From NCBI GenBank assembly GCA_017652345.1, contig JAGCBE010000291.1, positions 1 through 6,168 of the forward strand: 6,168 nucleotides of DNA, in the 5' to 3' direction. The notes beneath the pieces were generated by a model, which did no database searches, was not told where the DNA came from, and worked only from the letters and a program-made list of their open reading frames with translations. The position numbers and the translations under genes are program-made. This document shows positions 1 to 5,780 of this stretch, in pieces (positions within the stretch are counted from its first letter, which is position 1; each line of letters starts with the position of its first letter). This stretch comes from Methanobrevibacter sp. GTDB lineage: Archaea; Methanobacteriota; Methanobacteria; Methanobacteriales; Methanobacteriaceae.

Positions 1-4
1 AAAA

Positions 5-343
5 CTAATCTTCATACAAATAACCATACCCATTATCTTCAGCCCAGTTTTCAATAGCTTCATATATATCATTCATTTCTCCCATATCTAATGGTCTGCC
101 TCTACTCTTCTCTACCCAAAAGATAAATCTTTCTTCTAAATCTTCTCTTGTAGTCGTTCACCCTAGTCAAGCGTTCATATACTTAGTAAGTTCCTCTTCT
201 TGCTTATCTATAAATTCCATTTCAATGTTATGTAGAAAATTTTCTTTACCCCCTTGGGCTAATTGAAAGAAATCAAAGACGTCATCACAGTAAGGTTTTA
301 CTATCTGTCTAAAGATTTCTCGTTGAGTTCTAATGTGTTGCAT
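5..343 (-). CDS. Hypothetical small acidic protein, 112 aa
   Basis: I do not recognise this protein. Read with UGA as Gly it runs from ATG to TAG without interruption and has 112 residues. Two of its glycines (about residues 59 and 62, in a short Gly/Thr stretch) are UGA codons, so a standard-code search would break it. The N-terminal half looks helical and amphipathic, with acidic and aromatic residues. The C-terminus is acidic and aromatic and ends Tyr-Leu-Tyr-Glu-Asp. No signal peptide, membrane segment or metal-binding cluster is visible. The start overlaps the end of the upstream 55-aa gene by 14 bases, and the start codon follows an A-rich AAAAGAAG stretch that could serve as ribosome binding site. 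It is probably co-transcribed with the 55-aa and zinc-ribbon genes. The reading frame is well supported by tight packing; the function is unknown. Confidence 0.75.
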
Positions 344-497
344 CTTCTTTTAGGTTAGTAGATAAAGCTCATAACTTATCTCTGATATACTCTAAGTAAT
401 ACTTACAATCAAAATCTCTATTCTCCTTCTCGTACATTTCATAAATGCAGAAGGACAATAATTTTTGTAAATCTTCTATTGCGTAAGCTGTTTCCAT
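330..497 (-). CDS. Hypothetical small protein, 55 aa
   Basis: This is a short unrecognised protein of 55 residues, from ATG to TAG, with one in-frame UGA read as Gly (residue 43). The sequence looks like a pair of charged amphipathic helices: residues 5-25 carry Leu, Ile and Tyr in a helical rhythm, and residues 30-42 are rich in Tyr, Asp and Lys. It has no transmembrane segment or cysteine motif. It starts one base after the stop codon of the zinc-ribbon gene (TAA then ATG) and its end overlaps the next gene by 14 bases. That arrangement indicates translational coupling in a three-gene cluster. The small size leaves some doubt, but the exact abutment on both sides supports it being real. Confidence 0.6.
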
Positions 498-498
498 T

Positions 499-705
499 TT
501 ATTCTTTATTATCAAATAAATGAATTTCATTTCAGTCTTTATCGTATAGATTTGCGTGTTCTATGAACTCCATTGAATACCATTCTTCTCATTCAACTTT
601 ACAGTCATAACAAGTTCGTGGGAAATAACATTGGTCATCATAAAATTCAACAGCTCCATACTCTAAGTTGTTGCTATGACAACAAGGACATTCTCATTGG
701 GACAT
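499..705 (-). CDS. Small zinc-ribbon protein, 68 aa
   Basis: With UGA as Gly this reads as a 68-residue protein with two zinc knuckles: C-P-C-C at residues 6-9 (a CxxC using C6 and C9) and C-Y-D-C at residues 32-35. The roughly 22-residue spacing is typical of a zinc ribbon, and an acidic, aromatic tail follows. Small stand-alone zinc ribbons of this kind are common in phages and mobile elements, where they are usually inferred to bind nucleic acid or protein; the exact role here is unknown. Three UGA-encoded glycines (residues 4, 39 and 58) sit in sensible places, one just after the first Met-Ser-Gln and one after the second knuckle. It is the first gene of a three-gene cluster that follows a 238-base non-coding gap, so its promoter probably lies in that gap. 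No Shine-Dalgarno sequence is seen; the start follows an A-rich TTTGAAA stretch. Confidence 0.8.
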
Positions 706-772
706 TTTCAAATAGTTAAATGATAAAAAATTGATAAGAAACTGTAGTTCTCTTTGTTCTCAAAATTAAAAT

Positions 773-830
773 AAGACACACTGAATATGTTATATGGGTA
801 ATTGTTCCACTCAATAAATCAATGTGTCTT
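773..830. repeat. Inverted repeat AAGACACA ... TGTGTCTT
   Basis: The two 8-base arms (773-780 and 823-830) are perfect complements. After one mismatch the pairing continues for three more bases (TGA/TCA). The loop is long, about 34 bases. On the minus strand the second arm is followed by TATTTTAATTTT, so it could be a weak terminator. It could equally be a protein-binding or replication/recombination site. Confidence 0.5.
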
Positions 831-877
831 AAAATATTTTTCATAACGGAATGAAGTGGGAACTTATTAAATAAGCC

Positions 878-940
878 CCCTAAATAAGCTAACAACCTAT
901 TGGAAAATGAAAAAGCAATAAGCTGTCAGCTTGTTTAGGG
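878..940 (-). terminator. Long imperfect hairpin just after the 154-aa gene; candidate terminator
   Basis: Read on the minus strand, the arms begin CCCTAAA (934-940) and close with TTTAGGG (878-884). After a single mismatch the stem continues for nine pairs (AAGCTGACA with TGTTAGCTT, one G-T), and after another mismatch for about seven more (CTTATTG with CAATAGG). This makes roughly 23 pairs around a 13-base pyrimidine-rich loop. It begins three bases after the stop codon of the 154-aa gene, which suits a transcription terminator or mRNA-stabilising hairpin. There is no clean T-run after it on the minus strand, only GGGCTTATTT, so it may not be a simple intrinsic terminator. Confidence 0.55.
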
Positions 941-943
941 AAT

Positions 944-958
944 TTATTTATAGTAATG
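944..958 (-). repeat. Variant copy of the gene-end repeat encoding YYK-stop
   Basis: On the minus strand this reads CATTACTATAAATAA, coding His-Tyr-Tyr-Lys-stop. It differs by a few bases from the copies at 1434-1448 and 3078-3092, which end with the same residues. Confidence 0.5.
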
Positions 959-1408
959 ATAAGCAAAACTATTTTGGTATTTCTTTACTTTAACCATTCA
1001 CCTTTTAAGAAAATCAACCAACTCTGCTTTAACTAAACCATCATCTGCTCGTGTATATGTATTATCTTCTAGTTCTTCACTACATACATTCGCCAATTCC
1101 AAAGCCATTTCAAGCGGATTATTTGAATCAAATTTTGCTACACAATATTCACAACTGTCCTTATCCATTTCTTCTTCACGCCCTTGAAAGTAAGCACCAA
1201 TATCACATCGCCAATCTTCTTCTTCGTGTTCTCAATCTACTATACTTTCATAACTCCACCACTCAAAATTATAAATTCTAAACTCTCATTCTTCTACTAC
1301 CAAATAAGTATCATAACCATCTACATAACCTAGATAAAAATAATCTTCTCTCCTAATCATTTCTTTAGGTAAACTCCTAATAGCATTGTCGCTATACAAA
1401 CTTTTCAT
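944..1408 (-). CDS. Acidic hypothetical protein, 154 aa; paralogue of the upstream 137-aa protein
   Basis: This protein is unrecognised. It has 154 residues and three UGA-encoded glycines (41, 59, 137). Residues 25-48 (YLGYVDGYDTYL..., then E-x-GE-x-RIY) align with residues 23-46 of the 137-aa protein encoded just upstream, with about 12 of 24 positions identical, so the two are paralogues. The pattern suggests a beta-hairpin or small beta-sheet, followed by a variable, highly acidic insert (residues 50-85, with E/D runs and a C-E-Y-C at 86-89) and a helical C-terminal part. It ends Tyr-His-Tyr-Tyr-Lys, a tail shared with its neighbours. The start follows ACAAAAGAAA, an A-rich leader nearly identical to that of the 137-aa gene. 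It is the last gene before the hairpin-containing gap. No enzymatic motif is seen; the acidic character would fit a binding or mimic protein, which is inference only. Confidence 0.78.
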
Positions 1409-1433
1409 TTTCTTTTGTATTAAAATATAAAAA

Positions 1434-1448
1434 CTATTTATAATAATT
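1434..1448 (-). repeat. Copy of the gene-end repeat encoding NYYK-stop
   Basis: The 14 bases 1435-1448 are identical to 3079-3092 and encode the Asn-Tyr-Tyr-Lys end of the 137-aa protein. The sequence AATTATTATAAATA also resembles a -10 promoter element. Confidence 0.55.
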
Positions 1449-1847
1449 GTAAACTTTGATAGCCTTTTTTATTTTAGGTTCTCGCGTTTTTAAGTGTTTG
1501 CATACATCTTCTATGGTATAATCTGAAATATATTCTAATTGTTCTTTACAAGAATTGATAATCAATTCTGTTGCGTCTGCTAAGTTATAAAAATCTACCT
1601 TCACATAACCAATACTATCTTGGTGGTAGCAACCACTGAAGCTTTCAAATACATCTCAACAAAACCACCATCAGTCTTCTTGGTCTTGGTCATCATCGCT
1701 ATCTCGACGATATGAATATATTCTAATCTCTCAATTCTCAAAAGCTAATACAACTTGAAAGTCATCAACATCTCCAAGATACCACCTATTTTCTATAGGA
1801 ATTAAACTGTCTGGGGAATGATATATTAGTCATTCAAAAAAGTCCAT
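1434..1847 (-). CDS. Acidic hypothetical protein, 137 aa; paralogue of the downstream 154-aa protein
   Basis: I do not recognise a named family. The frame is open for 137 residues with four UGA-encoded glycines (6, 39, 59, 64) and a TAG stop. Residues 23-46 carry the shared block YLG-x-VD...E-x-GE-x-RIY also found in the following 154-aa protein. After it come an Asp/Gln-rich stretch (49-58), a Trp-Trp-Phe-Cys patch (60-63) and a probable helical C-terminal region (90-125). It ends Tyr-Asn-Tyr-Tyr-Lys. The 172-aa protein of the ubiquitin-like operon has the same tail and a loosely similar layout, so the three may be one expanded family. The gene lies 23 bases after the JAB gene, with an A-rich leader (AATCAAAAAGAAAATG), and could be part of the same transcript. 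Function unknown; it may bind or regulate the conjugation enzymes, but nothing in the sequence proves this. Confidence 0.78.
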
Positions 1848-1870
1848 TTTCTTTTTGATTAAGATATAAA

Positions 1871-3073
1871 TTAGTAATAGTATCTATAATACATATCTCA
1901 ATATTCTTCTGCTCGGTCTTCTATATAAACATATTCTCACACATAATTGTCCCGAATAAGCCACTCTCTACTATCTCACAGTTTTAATGGTATCGTATAG
2001 TCTAGTCAAAACATTTGTCTGACTTGACTTTCAGAATACTTATCTGTTATTTCATAAATTGAATAATCATCTTCAAGATACCTATTTATAGGGTAGCTTG
2101 TTTGACTAGTAAGCGTGCCCCACTCTTTACATTCAACTTTAGATTTTCTATTTTCTTCTAATTGACTTAATAAATTATCACTCCAATCACAGAAAGCTCA
2201 ATACTCAACTTGCATATCTGTATAAGCTCCACCATTATTTATTTCTGCTACTGCTAATTGATGTGCTAATTCATTCAATGAGTGCAAATAATCTAGCAAC
2301 TCTGGGTTTCATATCTTGTCATTCAATTCATTGTAGTTCTTTTTCAAATCTTCTGTTATATCTATTCATAGATAGTCTGTTATTTTAGAATAGCTTGGAG
2401 TTTCTGTTATACTATCTATGTAATCTTTATTATTATCTAATAAAAACTCATAGAAAGCTGTTTCGCTCTCTGCTATTCTCGTTAGATATGCTTCATATTT
2501 TTCTATAACATTTTGTTTATCTTCGTTTCTTACATCTGCATCAATTTCTATATTATAAGGTTTATAAAAATTCAAACAACCTTTGTAGTCTATGTTTCAC
2601 TCCTTATCGTATGCCGTTACCACAGCTCGTTCCATTTGCCTTCAGTCATTCATTCACAACCTTGCATTATCATCTGTTCCACTCCAAAACACTCACATAT
2701 GATGGTGAGAATGTAAAATACAATTCCATAGTTTAGCATTCTCTCATCTATCTAATAGCTCCTTATTAAGCCACTCCATTCATTCTTTAGTTGTTTCAAC
2801 CTCTCAACCTACGCCCTTTTGTCAAGGGAAAATCATATCTGTCATAAGGAAAACTCAATTACCTTGTGGCTCAACCCTACAAACTGCAAGCCACTCTGTA
2901 TTCGGGTATTCTTTATGCAACCTTTTGATGTGTTCTGCACACCAACCATTTATTAACAACGTTAAATTCTCCTTGATAGAAATGTTATTCAAACCAATAA
3001 GCTCGTTCATCTTTTTTCTTTTTTCTTCAAAGAGTTTTTGTTCTTCGTTGTTGTTTTCTCAAACTACTTGCAT
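1871..3073 (-). CDS. JAB/MPN (JAMM) metalloprotease, deubiquitinase-like, 400 aa
   Basis: This is a JAB/MPN-domain protein, a family of zinc-dependent isopeptidases that mature ubiquitin-like proteins or remove them from targets. The full JAMM signature is present: H121-S-H123, then seven residues, S131, and D134 (HxHx7SxxD), with the expected upstream acidic residue at E60 in a Glu-Trp-Leu-Ala-Val context. The domain covers about residues 35-170. The remaining 230 residues are acidic and mostly helical (roughly 180-315), ending in a Tyr-rich tail (YYRYYY), and match nothing I know; they may recognise the substrate. I counted 17 UGA codons, so under the standard code the gene falls to pieces, one being the 69-residue fragment at 2366-2575. 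The start ATG lies four bases after the 172-aa gene and follows AAATAAGA. It is the last enzyme of the Ubl-E2-E1-JAB operon, which strongly suggests it acts on the Ubl encoded at 5439-5672. Confidence 0.9.
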
Positions 3074-3077
3074 TTTC

Positions 3078-3092
3078 TTATTTATAATAATT
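3078..3092 (-). repeat. Copy of the gene-end repeat encoding NYYK-stop
   Basis: It encodes the last residues and stop of the 172-aa protein. Positions 3079-3092 match 1435-1448 exactly over 14 bases. It is followed directly by the start of the JAB gene, so the same bases could also act as a promoter -10 or an A/T-rich translation-initiation region. Confidence 0.55.
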
Positions 3093-3596
3093 AAAAACAT
3101 TCCAATGTGGTTTCTTGGCTTCTTCTCTGTCCTTAGAATATGCAACACATTCGTCATAATATTGTCTAATTATATTTCTCATTCTTGCATCGTCCATACC
3201 TGTGCTCCGTGAGAAGCTTCAACCCTCGTAGCTATCTTCAAATGTACCCATAACCATCTCTACTACATCTTCTTTACTATCTCTATCTGTATAGAAATAA
3301 TCTCGTGTAGTATCATCGTCATTATCGTCATAATATTCTCCTGTATCACTATCATAAGAAAAATAATCGTCATATGGATATTCATAATTTTGTAGCCAAT
3401 CATCGTATCATTCTTCTGTGTTTCAATTCCAAACATCATTTTGCCATTCTCAACGTATATCGTGATTATCTCTAATATAATCGTCCATATACTCATAATC
3501 TAATGGAGTGTATCTTATTATCTGTATTTTTTCTCCAACCCTTTTAAGATAGATATCTCAATAGTCAGAGCTTCAAATGTGTTCATATTCTGCCAT
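3078..3596 (-). CDS. Very acidic Asp/Tyr-rich hypothetical protein, 172 aa, inside the ubiquitin-like operon
   Basis: No family is recognised. The 172-residue frame has six UGA-encoded glycines (8, 13, 49, 58, 63, 126). Its middle (about residues 33-110) is extraordinarily rich in Asp, Glu and Tyr, with runs such as D-D-N-D-D-D, giving a strongly negative charge. The last third is more ordinary and probably helical, and it ends Phe-Asn-Tyr-Tyr-Lys, like two downstream proteins. It starts four bases after the E1 gene ends and stops four bases before the JAB gene, so it is embedded between the activating and the deconjugating enzyme. That position makes it a candidate substrate, adaptor, E3-like factor or regulator of the pathway. 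A DNA-mimic role is also possible from charge alone. All of these are inference. An alternative 77-residue frame at 3263-3496 is a shadow. Confidence 0.75.
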
Positions 3597-3600
3597 TTGA

Positions 3601-4266
3601 TTATCGGTTAGAAGATAAAACATAATTTACCATATCACATTGGACTTTTCGTGGTAGAGGTTTATTATTACAAATATCACACACTAAACTACCTACAATT
3701 CAAGCCATCATTAGAGCGTTGTGAGCTATTGCTTTTTCAGTGCAAGCTACTTCTTGAATTGTGTTCTCGTCTGTTGTATAACATTCCTCAAACCACCTAT
3801 CTTTTTGGAAACCATAAAATGAAAAACACTGACTAATTCTTTTTACCATACGAGTATCAAGAATTATCTGTCAGCTATCACAATCTTCCACAATTTGTTT
3901 CCTTGTTTCCAAATTATCAAGGGCTAAGACTATTATGTCGTAGCCATTGATATTGGAAGCCTTATATTTTGTCTTTACAATATCAATTTTAACTCCTGTC
4001 TGCTCTAATATCTGCTCTTGTAAAGCTTCAACTTTATATTTTCAGATGTGTTTTTCTATATAGAATTGAGAACCTGTGTTTTCAATTTCTACCTTATCAA
4101 AATCAACAACCTTAATATGTTCTATTCCTTGTTTAGCCAGACAATAGACAGCATTGCTCCCAATTCATCAAGCTCACACAACACAAACGCTAAGTTCTTT
4201 TCTCTTATCGTTGTTCTGTAAGCTAGTCTGTCTATCAAAACGGCTCTCATTATTCGGCTGTTTCAT
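3601..4266 (-). CDS. ThiF/E1-like ubiquitin-activating enzyme, 221 aa
   Basis: This is an E1-like adenylating enzyme of the ThiF/MoeB/HesA superfamily, which uses ATP to activate the C-terminal glycine of a ubiquitin-like protein. The N-terminal S-R-F-D-R-Q (residues 8-13) matches the family's R-Y-x-R-Q. The Rossmann nucleotide loop VGAGGIGS is at residues 30-37, the VVDFD acidic strand end at 53-57, a family-like V-E-I-E-N at 59-63, and A-L-D-N-L-E-T-R at 115-122. A Cys-Thr-Glu-Lys-Ala (175-179) precedes the last helix. Glycines 31, 33 and 34 of the loop are all UGA codons, the clearest proof of the UGA=Gly code. At 221 residues it is a minimal E1, with no separate catalytic-Cys domain or C-terminal ubiquitin-fold domain visible. 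The start chosen keeps the SRFDRQ motif and overlaps the end of the E2-like gene by 17 bases, indicating translational coupling. Confidence 0.92.
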
Positions 4267-5365
4267 TGCATTCTAAACTAGAAATAAAATCCCTAATTCC
4301 ACTAGCTCATTCAAGCCAGAAATCAACATTCAAATCTTCTTTTATTTCTGTTAGGTGTTCTTTCATTTGTTCTATTTTTGTTTTTGTTTCTTCACTCTCT
4401 CTATGGTCGTAAATATACCATAGATATTCTCTTAATTTACCTAGTGGGTGTCTGCCATCGTGTGATAGTCAAGTATCACGTGAGTTATAACCATACGCCC
4501 AACTAATAATCAGATTTATCAACTCCCTTATATCACAATTTTGTAGGTGGTTTTGAATATCTGTTTCCCGATTTCACCAACAAGGGCTTCACCAACTACT
4601 AGGAGTTCCAAATCAGTGAGAAGAATAACCTCTACTCTGCACCACTCTATTTACAAAATCAATATTGACTTCTATAGGTGATGCCCGATATTCTCTATCG
4701 TTTCAAGCGACATCTCTCACTTTTCTTCGTGGAAATGTAAGTAGAATACATTCGTTAGATAATTCTAATTTAATTCCACTCTTCTTTAAGGTTTTTTGCA
4801 AGTCTTCTATCACATTTTGTGTAGAAATAATCTCGTTTCAACCTTTGACTTGAGCTAATTCTATTAGCTTAGCCATAATTTCTTTCTCTATTCTCTGCCT
4901 TTCAGCCCAACCTGGATTAACTACATACAGACCACGCATTCGCTTTTGAACAATATCCGAAGCCTTAGGAAAGATTACAATTTTCTCTCCTGTGTCATCG
5001 TTCTCTGCTCTAATTCTAAATGGAATGTCAATAACCTTATCTCCTAAAGCATACTTTGTTTGCTCGCTCCTAACTCTAAGAGTTCAGAAGAATTTGTCAT
5101 TTCATTTTTCGAAGACTACATCTTTTTCGTTATAAACTGCCATAAGATACATTCCTATAGGGTTTATAACATTGCTCCCTATTATAAAGATAGGGGTTCA
5201 GTCTGTATAAGTTCAAGCTATACGATAATCTCAAACTATACGTTTAAAATCTTCTACAGAAATGCCATTCCATTCACAGATAATTGGAATAATCTGTTCT
5301 GTATTAGTTATCGGCTCAACTGTGGTAGAAGAATAGTTCTCTTTGATAGAACTTTCGACCTTCAT
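4250..5365 (-). CDS. E2-like ubiquitin-conjugating protein, 371 aa (probable)
   Basis: It lies between the Ubl and E1 genes, overlaps the E1 gene, and probably carries the activated Ubl on a cysteine. The E2-like part is in the C-terminal half: predicted beta strands at about 200-240, a His at 250, then G-S-P-C-W-G-N at 259-265 with candidate catalytic C262, then helices and an A-Y-G-Y-N-S-R-D stretch at 290-297. Many bacterial E2-like proteins show the same C-x-G-[ND] pattern after a short aromatic loop. The N-terminal 150 residues look like an extra beta-rich domain I cannot name. Residues 323-348 are a charged, possibly coiled-coil helix. Twelve UGA codons are read as Gly, including G264 of the CWGN motif. 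The ATG follows AAGG with a 9-base gap; an in-frame TTG lies 18 bases upstream. The E2 assignment rests on the Cys motif and gene context, so it is less certain than E1 or JAB. Confidence 0.7.
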
Positions 5366-5386
5366 TCCGTTCAGCCTTATCAATAT

Positions 5387-5427
5387 AAAAAAGGACTACC
5401 TTGATAGATAGCCCATTGCTAGCAAGG
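5387..5427 (-). terminator. Terminator-like hairpin between the Ubl and E2-like genes
   Basis: On the minus strand CCTTG (5423-5427) pairs with CAAGG (5399-5403); inside, after one mismatch, TAG pairs with CTA. Six bases further on is a run of six T (5387-5392). It sits in the 73-base gap between the Ubl stop codon and the E2-like start. A partial terminator or processing site here would let the Ubl be made in excess of the enzymes, as would be useful for a conjugated modifier. The stem is modest and the spacing to the T-run is long, so this is tentative. Confidence 0.35.
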
Positions 5428-5438
5428 ACTTGTTATCA

Positions 5439-5672
5439 TTACCCCTGCTTTACTTGTTTTGTAGCGATATCAATAACTCAATTGTTATCGCTAGCGTCAA
5501 GAGTGCTCTCTGGTGTGTAAGCAATTCCACCTAGAGTTCAGTCTTCATAATCTACTCCTGCCCTAGAGAATACTGTTCTAATAGTTTCTCATTCGTTAAA
5601 GTTGACAGTTTCGTCATAAGCTCAAGACTTATAAATTCTTAAGCTGTAAGCAAATTCGTTAGGATTTCTCAT
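5439..5672 (-). CDS. Ubiquitin-like (beta-grasp) protein, 77 aa (probable)
   Basis: This is a probable ubiquitin-like modifier. The 77-residue length fits a single beta-grasp domain, and the layout matches ThiS/MoaD/ubiquitin-type folds: two strands at about 7-26, a G-E-T-I-R-T-V-F-S-R-A-G helix at 28-39, further strands (49-53 and 66-70), and a final D-I-A-T-K-Q-V-K-Q-G. The protein ends at a single exposed Gly77 straight before TAA. Such a terminus needs no trimming before activation by an E1. Four glycines (17, 28, 45, 65) are UGA codons. It is the first gene of the operon containing E2-like, E1 and JAB genes, which is the main reason for the assignment; sequence alone would be weak. The start has a short GTAGGAAA ribosome binding site, unusually close to the ATG. 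Alternatives are a sulphur carrier like MoaD/ThiS, but no cofactor gene is nearby. Confidence 0.65.
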
Positions 5673-5682
5673 TTTCCTACAA

Positions 5683-5714
5683 CATAAAAAGATAAAACCC
5701 CGATAGCACGGGTT
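5683..5714 (-). terminator. Intrinsic terminator-like hairpin directly ahead of the Ubl operon
   Basis: On the minus strand AACCCG (5709-5714) and CGGGGTT (5696-5702) form a stem of five pairs plus a possible sixth across a bulged G, with a short loop. It is followed by TTATCTTTTT (within 5686-5695). It lies only 10-25 bases before the Ubl start codon. It is therefore either the 3' end of a small RNA gene or an attenuator controlling the operon. Confidence 0.6.
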
Positions 5715-5772
5715 ATTTCATAGCTTAGCTGTCCACCAAGCTAGTCCAAACCTATGTTATCATTCGCAACCC
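5710..5772 (-). promoter_or_regulatory. Possible antiterminator element with a bipartite hairpin
   Basis: The left arm of the terminator (AACCC, 5710-5714) can instead pair with GGGTT at 5768-5772, with one extra G-U pair. This alternative stem would enclose a hairpin whose outer arms are CATAG/CTATG (5752-5756 and 5719-5723) and inner arms TAGCT/AGCTA (5739-5743 and 5726-5730). The two pairings exclude each other, as in an attenuation switch. A 5-6 base complement can occur by chance, so this is a hypothesis. Confidence 0.35.
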
Positions 5773-5780
5773 TTTCAAAG

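Larger units (their letters stand above)
706..943. other. Intergenic region with two long inverted repeats
   Basis: No credible gene lies here on either strand. The gap separates the operon ending with the 154-aa gene from the zinc-ribbon cluster. It contains two inverted repeats (878-940 and 773-830) and, between them, a short AT palindrome near 864-876. It probably holds the terminator of the upstream operon and the promoter of the downstream cluster, but I cannot place -35/-10 boxes with confidence in such AT-rich sequence. Confidence 0.6.

Noticed and set aside
2366..2575. 69-residue minus-strand ORF as a separate gene
   Set aside because: It is an internal piece of the JAB gene between in-frame UGA codons; the stop at its end is a UGA read as Gly.
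2925..3212. 95-residue hydrophobic-looking frame on the + strand
   Set aside because: Antisense to the JAB and 172-aa genes. The Phe/Ile/Ser-rich composition is what the complement of Lys/Glu/Asn codons gives.
3263..3496. 77-residue minus-strand frame rich in Ile and Met
   Set aside because: A shifted-frame shadow of the 172-aa acidic gene, whose frame fits exactly between E1 and JAB.
5060..5404. 114-residue open frame on the + strand
   Set aside because: It lies antisense to the E2-like gene, which has a coherent frame, overlaps its E1 neighbour and carries a motif. The + frame shows no family-like pattern.
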